Shown here: positions 1-9,120 of the stretch, in pieces
How the letters are laid out: every line of letters starts with the position of its first letter
Numbering within the stretch: the first letter of the stretch is position 1
From: Paludicola sp. MB14-C6
Lineage (GTDB): Bacteria > Bacillota > Clostridia > Oscillospirales > Ruminococcaceae
NCBI RefSeq assembly: GCF_030908625.1
Contig: NZ_CP133133.1
Coordinates: forward strand, 124,001-188,000
Length of the DNA stretch: 64,000 nt
Direction: 5' to 3'
The notes under the pieces: generated by a model
The model's database searches: none
What the model was told of the DNA's origin: nothing
Seen by the model: the letters and a program-made list of their open reading frames with translations, nothing else
Position numbers and translations under genes: made by a program

Positions 1-1325
1 GCAACAAAGGATTTATTAACTTATCTTGTTTGGAATACAAATTTAACTGAAATGGGCAACTTTGAATGTTCGGATCAAGTTGCAAATACATTGCAATTAA
101 TGACAAGACGCTCTACGTTGGCAAATTTCTTTCATTTTCCTACTGATTGTCCACATAGAGAAAAAAATGGCTGGACAGGTGATGCGGCATTATCCTGTGA
201 ACATACGCTTATAAATCTTACTCCTGAAAAATGTTATAGACAATGGCTTGATTGTATTAGAAAAGCGCAAGATAAAAACGGTGCATTTCCTGGAATTGTT
301 CCAACAGGCGGTTGGGGATTTCATTGGGGTAATGGACCGGGATGGGATTCAATTATTACTTATCTTCCATATTTTATGTATAAATATAGGGGAGATATAG
401 AGGTATTACGAGAAAATTCAGACTCAATTCATAGGTATATAGAGTATATGAAAACTAAAATAAATGATGATGGTTTATTTGCATATGGGCTTGCCGATTG
501 GTGTTCACCAAAACGTCCTGCAGAGGATCCAAAAACTCCACTAGAGGTTACTGATTCTATTATTTGTATAGATATTTGTGATAAAGCTTCTTTTATTTTT
601 GAGATAATAGGAGATTTTGAACGTAGGGATAATTCAAAATCTCTAGCAAAAGCTACTAGAAATTCGTTTAGAAAAAAATATGTAAATTCAGATAATATGA
701 CAGTGAGTTGTGAAACTCAAACAGCACAAGCAATGGCATTATTTTATAATATATTTACTCAAGATGAAGAAAAGCAAGCCTTTGTCCAATTGTTGAAGTT
801 AATAGATAAAGAAGATAAGCACATAGATTGTGGAATTTTTGGCGCAAGAGTAATATTCCATGTTTTATCAAAATTTGGTTATAGTGATTTAGCTTATTAT
901 ATGATAACAAGAAAGGAATATCCAAGTTATGGCGCGATGATTGATTATGGGAATACAACACTAGGGGAGTTCTTTGAAAATATAGGTTCATATAATCATC
1001 ATTTTTATGGTGATATTAGTAATTGGTTTATCACTGATGTTTTGGGTATAAAGCTAAATCCTACATGCAAAAATGCAAATGAAATAATTATAAGTCCTTC
1101 ATTTATTTTTTCATTGCAATATGCAAAAGGATATCACAATGCTCCAGCTGGAAAGATATCCGTTGAATATAAAAAATCGGTGATGAAATTGAATTGGATA
1201 TTTCAACACCAAAATTAATGATAGGTAGTGTTAAGTTACCAAAGGGATATATATTTAAAAATGATGGTGCTTTTGAAAAGTTAATTTCTGAGGTGCAAGA
1301 TAAAACAATAGTTGTTAAAAGATGA
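1..1325 (+). pseudogene. Alpha-L-rhamnosidase (GH78), 5' cut by window edge, frameshifted near 3' end
   Basis: The reading frame is already open at base 1, so the N-terminal part lies outside the window. What is present is the (alpha/alpha)6 catalytic barrel and C-terminal domain of a GH78 alpha-L-rhamnosidase, which removes terminal rhamnose from plant glycosides. The catalytic block DCPHREKNGWTGD carries the Asp, Glu and Asp expected in this family, and a later TTLGEFF block supplies the second Glu region. The frame stops at 1216-1218, but the next frame continues with GDEIELDISTPKLMIG through to TGA at 1323-1325, a normal GH78 C-terminus. One base appears lost near the A-run at 1171-1176. 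The last domain is therefore out of frame. No signal peptide can be judged. Family assignment is firm; whether the frameshift is real or a sequencing error is open. Confidence 0.85.
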
Positions 1326-1359
1326 ATTATATTAAGTAGGAAAGGATTGTTTTTTTAGT

Positions 1360-2478
1360 ATGACACTTAGAGAAAATGTTAATGCAATTTTACATTATAA
1401 AAATTACAATAAAATGCCAGTTGTTTCATTTGGATTTTGGAATGAAACAGTAGACAAATGGGCAATTGAGGGACACATTACAGAAAAAGAAGCTTACAGC
1501 TATAAAACACAGGGCGATAATTCAGAAGGTGATCGTTCCATAATGAGAAAATTAGGGTTTGATTTCAATTGGAACTCTTGTGTAAGTTCAAATTGTACAT
1601 TGTCACCTTTATTTGAAATTGAAGTTTTACAAGAATTTCCTGATGGTAGTCGAAATATTCGTAATCCTCAAGGCCTAATATGCAAGGATAAGCCAGGTGT
1701 TACAACTATTCCAGCCGAAATTGGAACATCATTAGTAGATAGAAAGTCATGGGAAGAATTATATCTTCCTAGATTTAAGATGTCAGCTAATAGAGTAGAT
1801 ATTAATCGAATAAAAAAGCTTCCAAAATCTAACGAAAGGGAAATACCATTGGGGTTACATTTGGGCTCGTTAATGGGAGAGATGCGAAATATTTTGGGGG
1901 TAGAACATTTAAGTTATCTACAAGCTGATGATGAAGAACTTTATATTGAAATTGTCAATACCATGTGTGGCCTTTGCTATGATTGTGCAAAACTTGCATT
2001 AGAAACAAATTCCGACTTTGACTATGCTCATTATTGGGAAGATATTTGTTTTAAAAATGGACCATTGGTAATACCTTCTATGTTTGATGAAATTGTAGGT
2101 CCTTGGTATAAAAAGATAACTGAACTTGTTAACTCTCATGGAATTGATATAATTTCAGTTGACTGTGATGGTTTGATTGATAGTTTAATACCGATTTGGC
2201 TTAAAAACGGTGTAAATACTATGTTCCCAATTGAAGTTGGAACATGGAATGCTTCAATTAAACCTTGGAGAGAAAAATACGGAAATGAAATACGTGGTGT
2301 AGGAGGCATGAATAAAACTGTTTTTGCATGTGACAAAGCAGCTGTTGATAAAGAAGTAGCCCGTCTAAAGTCGTTAATATCACTAGGAGGGTATATACCT
2401 TGTCCAGACCACAGAATTGCTCCCGATGCAAAATTTGAACTTGTTCAATATTATTGTAATAAAATGCAAAATATATAA
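1360..2478 (+). CDS. Uroporphyrinogen decarboxylase (URO-D) family protein, methyltransferase-like
   Basis: 372 residues with the overall pattern of the URO-D superfamily TIM barrel (PF01208 type), which includes HemE and the MtaA/CmuA corrinoid methyltransferases. Visible features are the N-terminal RENVNAILHYKN segment, the central SVDCDGLIDSLIP strand-loop, and the C-terminal GGYIPCPDHRIAPD loop. It is not HemE, whose N-terminal substrate-binding arginine motif is absent. The zinc-ligand position that is His-x-Cys in MtaA-like enzymes reads V-D-C here, so only one ligand-like Cys remains. It starts 34 bases after the rhamnosidase remnant, with AGGAAAGGA upstream. Such URO-D genes are often found beside glycosidases in gut Clostridia; substrate unknown. 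It may act on a methylated or carboxylated aglycone, but this is inference. Confidence 0.75.
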   Translation: MTLRENVNAILHYKNYNKMPVVSFGFWNETVDKWAIEGHITEKEAYSYKTQGDNSEGDRSIMRKLGFDFNWNSCVSSNCTLSPLFEIEVLQEFPDGSRNIRNPQGLICKDKPGVTTIPAEIGTSLVDRKSWEELYLPRFKMSANRVDINRIKKLPKSNEREIPLGLHLGSLMGEMRNILGVEHLSYLQADDEELYIEIVNTMCGLCYDCAKLALETNSDFDYAHYWEDICFKNGPLVIPSMFDEIVGPWYKKITELVNSHGIDIISVDCDGLIDSLIPIWLKNGVNTMFPIEVGTWNASIKPWREKYGNEIRGVGGMNKTVFACDKAAVDKEVARLKSLISLGGYIPCPDHRIAPDAKFELVQYYCNKMQNI

Positions 2479-2620
2479 TTATTATAATTAAGAGTATTTT
2501 TGTTTCTTTGAATCCCAAAAATATAACACGAGAAATTAAATTCAATTACATGCTGGGTGTTTATTTCAAAATGGTCTTGTTATAAAGGATTTTAGCAATG
2601 CAGTGTTTTTATCCTACTAA

Positions 2621-2833
2621 AAAAATTCATTGATTAAAAAGATTTATACCATCCAGGTGTTGCCAAATTGTAGTTGCACCCATATTAACACAAATTGGAG
2701 CAAATGGAATATAGAAAATGAGAAGGTGAATTATACTTTTATTGTGCCAAGTGGATGTAAAGCAACAATCATTTTAAATTCTGAAACATACAAAGTGGAC
2801 GAAGGCCGCCATAACTATATATTTGATATGTAA
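2621..2833 (+). pseudogene. Remnant of a GH78 rhamnosidase C-terminal domain
   Basis: A 70-codon open stretch without a credible start (first possible start is TTG at 2630). Its translation contains NTNWSKWNIENEKVNYTF, then IVPSGCKATIIL and VDEGRHNYIF. That order (Trp-rich strand, V-P-x-x-x-x-A-T-I-x-L, then a G-x-H/x-x-F end) is the pattern of the C-terminal beta-sandwich of GH78 rhamnosidases. It lies between two URO-D genes and 100 bases before a 5' fragment of another GH78 gene. I read it as the tail of a deleted rhamnosidase gene. Similarity is by pattern only, so confidence is moderate. Confidence 0.5.
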
Positions 2834-2936
2834 TACAGAATTTTCTCTATTATATTATAATCTTTTAGTATTGATCTTGTCTTGTCTATAGAGTGATTTA
2901 TTTTTTGAAAGAATTATATAAACTAAAAAGAAAAGC

Positions 2937-2976
2937 ATGTATATGATACAACAAGCAAAGTGGATTACTTGTGGCA
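2937..2976 (+). repeat. 40-bp direct repeat, copy 1 (copy 2 at 4540-4579)
   Basis: Exact match to 4540-4579 in the same orientation, 1603 bases apart. The intervening DNA holds a URO-D gene and a URO-D remnant, so recombination between the two copies would delete exactly one URO-D unit. Confidence 0.9.
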
Positions 2977-3020
2977 ATCGCAAGTTAAACCAAATTGTAC
3001 TTATAATTAAAAATTCATAA
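2937..3020 (+). pseudogene. 5' fragment of a GH78 gene (40 bp identical to the start of the gene at 4540)
   Basis: Bases 2937-2976 are identical to 4540-4579, the first 40 bases of the intact rhamnosidase frame, and encode MYMIQQAKWITCG. After base 2976 the two sequences part completely, and this copy runs into a TAA at 3018-3020 after 27 codons. A purine-rich stretch precedes both copies. This is the stump of a second rhamnosidase gene, created by duplication and deletion or by recombination between tandem copies. The perfect identity suggests the event was recent or that gene conversion has occurred. Confidence 0.8.
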
Positions 3021-3182
3021 ATATCTACACAGTAAAAGCAATATCTAACTGTGATTCAAATAGTCAAAACTATAAAAGATTATTAAAAGTTTACAGTTTT
3101 TTCTATTATAGATAAAATTCATTTAGAATATTTGAAAGGTAAGTATGATATAGTTCCTATCTATATCATACAAGGAATAACT

Positions 3183-4178
3183 ATGAATAATCAAGAAAGA
3201 CTAAAGGCCTTATTTAATGGTGAAAAAATTGATCGATTACCTGTAATAGAATGGGCATCTTGGTGGGACATAACTACAAATAATTGGAAAAAAGAAGATC
3301 CGAGTTGCCCTTTAGACCAACAACAGTTGTTTAATTACTTTGGATTGGATTGTCATTACCAATATTGGGTTAATCTCAATGATGGACACCTACCACAACC
3401 AGAATGGCATGGTGCACCACTAATTAACAATGAAACGGATTTCGAATCTATTTTGCCCCATCTGTTTTCTAAACAAAGTATTAAAAATCTGCGTAAATGG
3501 TTAATATGCTTAAAATCAAAACACGATAACGGAGAAGCCATTGTATGGTTTAGTTTAGAAGGGTTCTTCTGGTTTCCACGTACTTTATTTGGAATAGAAA
3601 ACCATCTATATGCATTTTACGATTACCCAGAATTAATGCATGAAATTAATACACGTCTTGTAAAATATTATAAAGAAGTAATTAATACCATTTACGAAAT
3701 ATTAACACCAGATTTTATGAGTTTTGCGGAAGATATGTCTTATAATCACGGACCAATGATTTCAAAAAACTTATATAATGAATTTATGGCACCTTATTAT
3801 AAACAAATTATTCCGTTGATTAAACAGCATGGCACAAAAGTTCTAATTGATACAGATGGGGATGTTGAGCCTCTCATTCCGTGGTTTAAAGAGGTTGGCA
3901 TTGATGGCGTTTTACCTCTTGAAAGACAAGCTGGAGTTGATGTTAACAGAATCAGAGAAAAATATCCAGATTGGATTATGATGGGTGGATACGATAAAAC
4001 AATTATGTGTAAAGGTGAAATCGCAATGCGTGAGGAATTTGAACGAATTTTACCTGCAATGAAATCAGGTAAATATATTCCTTCAGTTGACCATCAAACC
4101 CCACCAGATGTTTCTTTAGAAAATTATAAAGAATATGTGAAACTTTTAAAAGAATACGCTATTAAGGCATGTATGTAA
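3183..4178 (+). CDS. URO-D family protein lacking zinc-ligand residues
   Basis: 331 residues from ATG 3183, chosen over an in-frame ATG at 3132 because AAGGA at 3172-3176 is correctly spaced and homologues of this family begin with a NQERLKALFNGEKIDRLPV-like segment. It is a URO-D barrel protein. Landmarks are IDRLPVIEW near the N-terminus, FAEDMSYNHGPMIS in the middle, LIDTDGDVEPLIPWF, and the C-terminal GGYDKTIM and YIPSVDHQTPPDVS loops. At the place where MtaA-like methyltransferases have His-x-Cys this protein has Ile-Asp-Thr, and the third ligand is Ser, so a zinc-thiolate chemistry is unlikely. It sits in a rhamnosidase array. Actual reaction unknown; sugar-acid or aglycone chemistry is possible. 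Confidence 0.75.
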   Translation: MNNQERLKALFNGEKIDRLPVIEWASWWDITTNNWKKEDPSCPLDQQQLFNYFGLDCHYQYWVNLNDGHLPQPEWHGAPLINNETDFESILPHLFSKQSIKNLRKWLICLKSKHDNGEAIVWFSLEGFFWFPRTLFGIENHLYAFYDYPELMHEINTRLVKYYKEVINTIYEILTPDFMSFAEDMSYNHGPMISKNLYNEFMAPYYKQIIPLIKQHGTKVLIDTDGDVEPLIPWFKEVGIDGVLPLERQAGVDVNRIREKYPDWIMMGGYDKTIMCKGEIAMREEFERILPAMKSGKYIPSVDHQTPPDVSLENYKEYVKLLKEYAIKACM

Positions 4179-4194
4179 TATTCCAATTGCGGGC

Positions 4195-4408
4195 AGATTT
4201 ACATTTAGAGGATGTATATCGACACTAGGTCCTTTGGCATATGGCACCGCCAAATGAGGTTACAGAGTATTGCAAGAAGACACTTGAAATAATTATGCCA
4301 CACAGAGGATATCATTTTGCACCAACCCATGCTATTCAGGATGACAGTCCATCTGAAAATATTGTTGCCATGTACCAGGCGACACATACATATGGAGTAT
4401 ATAGATAG
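4195..4408 (+). pseudogene. C-terminal remnant of a further URO-D family gene, frameshifted
   Basis: Seventeen bases after the preceding URO-D stop, one frame reads RFTFRGCISTLGPLAYGT and then, after a one-base slip near 4246, another reads NEVTEYCKKTLEIIM, FAPTHAIQDDSPSEN and YQATHTYGVYR before TAG at 4406-4408. Together these are the classic C-terminal third of a URO-D methyltransferase-like protein, including the G-x-x-F-A-P-T-H-x-I-Q-D-D-x-P-x-E-N loop. It differs in sequence from the intact neighbour, so it is the tail of a separate, third paralogue in the array. Confidence 0.75.
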
Positions 4409-4545
4409 ATGATATGAGTTATCTTAAATAAGCAACATATAACTTATTACATATAAATAGTATTTTAATTATTAAGTTGCTAGCACTAGATGTTAGCGGG
4501 AATAATTTTATATAAACCTGCGTATTTGGAAAGGAAAGAATGTAT

Positions 4546-6717
4546 ATGATACAACAAGCAAAGTGGATTACTTGTGGCAGTGATTGTGAAGCACCTGTCA
4601 TAAAGAAAACAATTGTTCTTGATAACCCACTGTCGGGTGAAATTGACATTACCGGTCTTGGATACTTTGAACTATATATGAATGGTAGACGAGTATCGGA
4701 TGATTACCTTGTTCCAGCTCTCAGCGATTACCAAAAACGGAGCTTATCAAAGTTAACCTATCCGATTTCAGATACTTTTACTCATAGAATTTATTATATG
4801 AATTATGATTTGACCTCATATCTTTGCGATGGAGAAAATGTTTTGGAAATCATGCTGGGAAACGGTTGGTATCGTCAATACGAACGTGTGGCTGAAGGAG
4901 AATTATCATTTGGAGATGAACTTAAAGCCCTGTTCTCTGCCACTTTTTTAAGCCATTCCGGTAGTAAGGTTGTTGTAAACTCTGACGGATCTGAAACATA
5001 TACACCTTCCTTTATAATATATAGTAATATTTTTATTGGTGAAGTGCAGGATGCAAGATTAACAAATGACGAAACAGTAACTTCCCATAAAGTTACTGTT
5101 TTACCTGATCCTGATGCGCAACTTATGCTTCAAACTTGCCCTCCAGACAGAATCGTCCGTACAATAGTTCCAAAACTAATTAAGTCAACAGCTTCTTTGA
5201 AAATATATGATGCAGGTGAAAATATCAGTGGTTGGGTTCGGGTAAAAGCAACAGGAAAAGAGGGAGATCATATAAAGCTTCGATTTTCAGAAGAAATTGA
5301 TGAGAACGGAATGCTCGATTTTTCATCAAGCGGAGTAAATCAGATTCAGACAGATACATTTATCTGCAATGGAAAGCCACAAGTTTTTCAGCCGAAATTT
5401 GTATTTCACGGATTTCGGTATTTCGATATTTCTGGAAACTCAGATGATCTGCTTGCAGCAGTGGTCAATTCAGATGTATCCATAACATCCGAATTTGATT
5501 CGGATAATATTGCGCTGAACTGGCTTTACGATGCCTATATTCGTACACAACTTGCCAATATGCATAGTGGTGTTCCATCGGATTGTCCACATCGTGAACG
5601 ACTTGGATATACTGGCGATGGACAAATTACTTCTGATAGTGCAATGCTTCTGTTAAACAGCAACACATTTTATGAAAAATGGATTTATGACATTTTGGAC
5701 TGTCAAGATGTCGTAAGTGGACATATTCAGCATACTGCTCCGTTTATGGGGGGCGGTGGTGGACCCGGCGGATGGGGGTGTGCAGTTGTTGTTGTTCCTT
5801 ATGTACATTATCGACATTTCGGCGATCGTGACTTACTGAATTATTGTTATTCTTATATGAAAAAATGGGTTAATTATATGATGGACCACAGTGAAAACTA
5901 TCTTGTAGTGCGTGAGGAGGATAAAGGTTGGTGCCTTGGCGACTGGGCTGCGGTTGATGAAATTTCTATTCCAGAGCCTTTTGTGAACTCCTGCTATTTT
6001 ATTAAATCGTTATTAATTCTTGTAAAAATTTCGAAAATTCTTGAGAAGCCTGATGATACGAAAAGCTATATTGCATACATAGCGAAAGTAAAAGAAGCCC
6101 TTGTTGATAATTATTTTGATGACAATACCGGAAGCTTTTGCCAAGGTGACCAGGGAGCGGATGCCTATGCACTTGATATATGTCTGTTAGACGATAATCG
6201 TACAATTTTAAATCTCGTTGCAAAATATGAAGCGTTAGGATATTTTGATACAGGTTTTTTGGGAACCGATATTCTAATTGACGTTTTATTTCGCTATGGG
6301 CACGGAACACTTGCCTTTAACTTATTAACAAGCGATAAAATGGGTTCCTACTCATGGATGAAACAACACGGTGCAACAACACTATGGGAATACTTTGATG
6401 GGCGTTGCTCTCACAATCACCCAATGTTTGGTGCACCTGTTCGACAGTTGTTCTATAGATTTCTTGGAATCCAACAAATTGAAACATCTGTAGCATTTAA
6501 AAATGTTATCATTTCGCCTGTGATTCCAGAAGGACTTAATAGTGCCTGCGGTAAGATAAGCACATTACACGGTGATATTTGTGTATCATGGTATAAAGAT
6601 GACTGTGATGTAAATTTAGAAGTTAAAATACCCAAAAATGTTAATGCAATATTTAGTTACAAAGGAAAAGATATTGCTTTACATACAGGAATGAATACGG
6701 TGATCTTCAAAAAATGA
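4546..6717 (+). CDS. Alpha-L-rhamnosidase, GH78, cytoplasmic
   Basis: The intact GH78 enzyme, 723 residues from ATG 4546. The frame also has ATG at 4540, but AAGGAA at 4531-4536 is too close to it and suits 4546. It hydrolyses terminal alpha-L-rhamnose from glycosides. N-terminal carbohydrate-binding sandwich (about residues 1-110, with LEIMLGNGWYRQYERV), a second sandwich with YDAGENISGWVRV, then the helical barrel. Numbering from 4540, the catalytic block has Asp348, Glu353 and Asp360 (DCPHRERLGYTGD) and Glu617 in ATTLWEYFDG. These match the Asp-Glu-Asp plus Glu set known for GH78. No signal peptide, so rhamnosides must be imported. At 723 residues it is shorter than many GH78 enzymes but complete. 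Its first 40 bases are duplicated at 2937. Confidence 0.93.
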   Translation: MIQQAKWITCGSDCEAPVIKKTIVLDNPLSGEIDITGLGYFELYMNGRRVSDDYLVPALSDYQKRSLSKLTYPISDTFTHRIYYMNYDLTSYLCDGENVLEIMLGNGWYRQYERVAEGELSFGDELKALFSATFLSHSGSKVVVNSDGSETYTPSFIIYSNIFIGEVQDARLTNDETVTSHKVTVLPDPDAQLMLQTCPPDRIVRTIVPKLIKSTASLKIYDAGENISGWVRVKATGKEGDHIKLRFSEEIDENGMLDFSSSGVNQIQTDTFICNGKPQVFQPKFVFHGFRYFDISGNSDDLLAAVVNSDVSITSEFDSDNIALNWLYDAYIRTQLANMHSGVPSDCPHRERLGYTGDGQITSDSAMLLLNSNTFYEKWIYDILDCQDVVSGHIQHTAPFMGGGGGPGGWGCAVVVVPYVHYRHFGDRDLLNYCYSYMKKWVNYMMDHSENYLVVREEDKGWCLGDWAAVDEISIPEPFVNSCYFIKSLLILVKISKILEKPDDTKSYIAYIAKVKEALVDNYFDDNTGSFCQGDQGADAYALDICLLDDNRTILNLVAKYEALGYFDTGFLGTDILIDVLFRYGHGTLAFNLLTSDKMGSYSWMKQHGATTLWEYFDGRCSHNHPMFGAPVRQLFYRFLGIQQIETSVAFKNVIISPVIPEGLNSACGKISTLHGDICVSWYKDDCDVNLEVKIPKNVNAIFSYKGKDIALHTGMNTVIFKK

Positions 6718-7026
6718 GTAGCAAGTTATCCGAGCTTTGGCGGCAAAAAAGAGAGTGCTTCAATAGGGGCACTCTCTAAATATTTGCAGTGATTCCGTCA
6801 AAGGTTGGATAACTATCATTGGACTTAACTGCCGGAAGTTTTGCAATAACTATGGGAAAAGCAACTTTCCTTTTTTACAAAAATCAAGAAAGTCACTATG
6901 TTGATAATAGAATATTGCTTTGAAATCTTTCTTTTTTTGCTGTTGTTTTGCTAAAATAAGTACAGCAAAGCTAAGCTCAACCTAAAATTGAACTTTTAAA
7001 GACGGCTAAATCTTAGGATATTCAGT
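6718..7026. other. Intergenic region between the GH78 gene and the IS91-type transposase
   Basis: 309 bases. Apart from the hairpin at 6750-6777 no gene, tRNA or convincing promoter is seen. It probably contains one end of the IS91-type element, but the boundary cannot be fixed without a second copy. Confidence 0.5.
6750..6777 (-). terminator. Hairpin terminator, best read on the minus strand
   Basis: Perfect 9-bp stem (AGAGAGTGC pairing with GCACTCTCT) with a 10-base loop. On the minus strand the stem is followed by a T6 run, so it suits the end of the minus-strand transposase transcript; it may also stop rhamnosidase transcription from the other side. Confidence 0.65.
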
Positions 7027-8023
7027 TTAGGCGAAAAGAGGAGGGGCAAGTCCTGTACGAACTAAACCATCAAAGCCACAGCTTTTGCAAACAGATGGCT
7101 TTCTGCCGAGAATTTTAGTTAAAATTTCTTCTGTGGAAAGTCTTTTGTTTTGTAAAATTGTGTTTGTCATAGTTTTGCATTTGTATAGATTGACCTGTTT
7201 CCCACGACTGGAAAGAAAACCAAAATGACGAATTTTCATAAACCCTTGTGGTAACACATGCATTAAAAATCTGCGAATAAACTCAGTAGCAGATAAATTC
7301 ATTTCTTTCCACTTGTTACAATCAGAGTAATCACGCCATTTAAAGGTTACATTTCCGTCTGCAAGTTTCAAAACTCTGTTGTTCGAAATAGCAACTCGGT
7401 GAGTGTATCTACCAAGATATTCAACTACATAAGCAGCAGTTTTAAAAGGTGGTTTGCAGTAAACTACCCATTGTTTGTTGTAGCAGATATTTAAGATATC
7501 CTGTGATATATCAAGCTTCAATTTTTAGAAAGTCCGCCCGACGGAACAATACAATGAATATGAGGATGAAAACTGAGGTTTTGCCCCATGTATGAAGTAT
7601 AGCCGTTAAACCAATATCACCACCAAGATATTTACTATCGTTTGATAATTCCTTTAAAGTTTCAGATACACACCCAAAGAGAAGATTGTAACAATCCTTT
7701 TGGTTTGAATAAATTATGCTGTTTAATTCACTTGGCACAGTAAAAACCACATGGAAATATCCAACGTTAAGCAAGTCAGACTTTCTTGCATCAATCCATT
7801 TTTCTTTTTTAAGCGTTTGACATTTAGGGCAGTTTCTGTTTTTGCAAGAGTTGTAGGACTGCTCTGTTTCGCCACATTTAGGGCAGGTATCGATATGACC
7901 ACCAAGTTTTGCGGTACGACAATCTAAAATTGAGTTTGCTGCTTTGTGCTGAACTAAAGATAGTTTGTGATTTTGGCGATATTGATCTATATGATTTTTG
8001 AAAACATCTTGAATCTCAACCAT
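7027..8023 (-). pseudogene. IS91 family transposase (Y2/HUH), frameshifted and internally deleted
   Basis: The 5' part (8023 down to about 7511; an in-frame TTG lies at 8035) has the zinc-binding head with CPKCGE and CKNRNCPKC and reads as far as LTAILHTWG. The next residues are out of frame: shifting by one base gives QNLSFHPHIHCIVPSGGLSKN and then a stop, which restores the HUH metal motif (HPHIH). The 3' part (7521-7027) resumes with YVVEYLGRYTHRVAISNNR, the catalytic tyrosine region, and ends in a CKSCG cluster. Between the two parts the usual linker of several dozen residues is missing. So there are at least two lesions, a one-base shift near 7590 and an internal deletion near 7520. The protein cannot be active as encoded. 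Confidence 0.85.
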
Positions 8024-8895
8024 TGTTACCACCAATTAATTTATCAAGAGGACTTTGGGTTTTCATAACATCAGTCATTGCAATCCTAAGATAACGCATA
8101 GTTGTCCACAAAGTAGCATGGCCCAAAATTCGCTGAATGAAAAAAAACATTTACTCCGTCTTCCATTAGATGTGTAGCGTAGCTGTGCCTTAATGTGTGT
8201 ATTGTTCCATATGTTTTAATTTTGGCTTTTTTATGATACTTTTTGAAAGCATCTTGCACTGCCCTTTCTGAAATATAGTTATCAGCGACTTTTTTGCGTA
8301 AATTATTATTTAAGAATAACCATCCGTCAGGGTGACTTGGTTGGTATTCTTTGAAATATCTGCGAAGCACCTCAAGGCTTGCTTTAGCCATAGGCACCCA
8401 CCTATCCCTTTGACCTTTACCTTGATATACAAAAAGCCGCATATTTTCACTATCGATATCTTTAATTCTTAGTTTTCTGACTTCGGATAATCTGAGTCCA
8501 GAGCCATAAGTTAGTGAAAAAATAGCTTTATATTTTATATTATCAATCACCGATAAAAACGCTACTATTTCGTCTCGTGTAAAAGCTGTTGGCACCTTTA
8601 TTGGGTCTTTTTTTCGTGGTAATCTTTTGTAGTTTAAGTTTTGTTCTAATGTTACCTCAAACAAAAATCTAAGTGCAGAGTTGTAGCCATTTATGCTTGC
8701 AGGCATTAAATCACCTTTATTAGTGAGATACTCAAGAAATATTCTGATTTCCTTTTCTCCCATTTCATCTGCCGGCTTTCCAAAGTGTCGCATAAATACT
8801 CCGCTTCGTGTGCAATACTCCTTTACAGTATCCTCACTTAGACCTCTCAACCTGATATCCATTGTTAACTTTTCTAAAATTTCTTCCTGTGTCAT
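8016..8895 (-). pseudogene. Tyrosine recombinase (phage-integrase family), frameshift removes the catalytic Tyr
   Basis: Starts at ATG 8895 (MTQEEILEK) behind AAGGAG, not at the upstream in-frame 8934. SAM-like N-terminal DNA-binding domain, then a catalytic domain with the Arg of TYGSGLRLSEVRKL and the HTLRHSYATHL box. A run of eight T on the coding strand near 8145 shifts the frame; as written the protein ends with unrelated residues at 8086. Removing the shift gives IQRILGHATLWTTMRYLRI, restoring the LGH box and the nucleophilic Tyr, and the frame then ends at TGA 8016-8018, overlapping the transposase start by a few bases. That overlap shows the two genes were translationally coupled. Confidence 0.88.
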
Positions 8896-9032
8896 AAAAA
8901 AATCTCCTTGATTTGTATTTGTACAACTGTACATTTACATTCTAAAGGAGATGTAGTAGAATTAAAAGAAAACCACCGCCAAAAGGCATCTGTCAAGTAA
9001 AAGTAGACACAGACAATAACCACCACTATGCA

Positions 9033-9067
9033 AACCCTTGTTCAATGCGATATTGAACAGGGGTTTT
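9033..9067. other. Strong hairpin between the IS91-type element and the next pseudogene
   Basis: 15-bp stem with one G-U pair (AAACCCTTGTTCAAT against ATTGAACAGGGGTTT), 5-base loop. No T-run follows on either strand. It could be a leftover terminator or part of an element end; no flanking gene explains it. Confidence 0.5.
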
Positions 9068-9120
9068 GATAGTTTAAATTGTAAGATAATCTTTCCGTGT
9101 TAAAATATTTTACATAGTTG

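Larger units (their letters stand above)
7027..8895 (-). mobile_element. IS91-type element with tyrosine recombinase, inactivated
   Basis: A minus-strand pair: tyrosine recombinase first, then an IS91-type (HUH) transposase, with the recombinase stop overlapping the transposase start when the frameshift is repaired. This recombinase-plus-transposase pairing is known for a branch of IS91-like elements. Both genes are broken. Terminal ori/ter sequences were not identified, so the true ends lie somewhere in 6718-7026 and 8935-9120. Confidence 0.7.
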
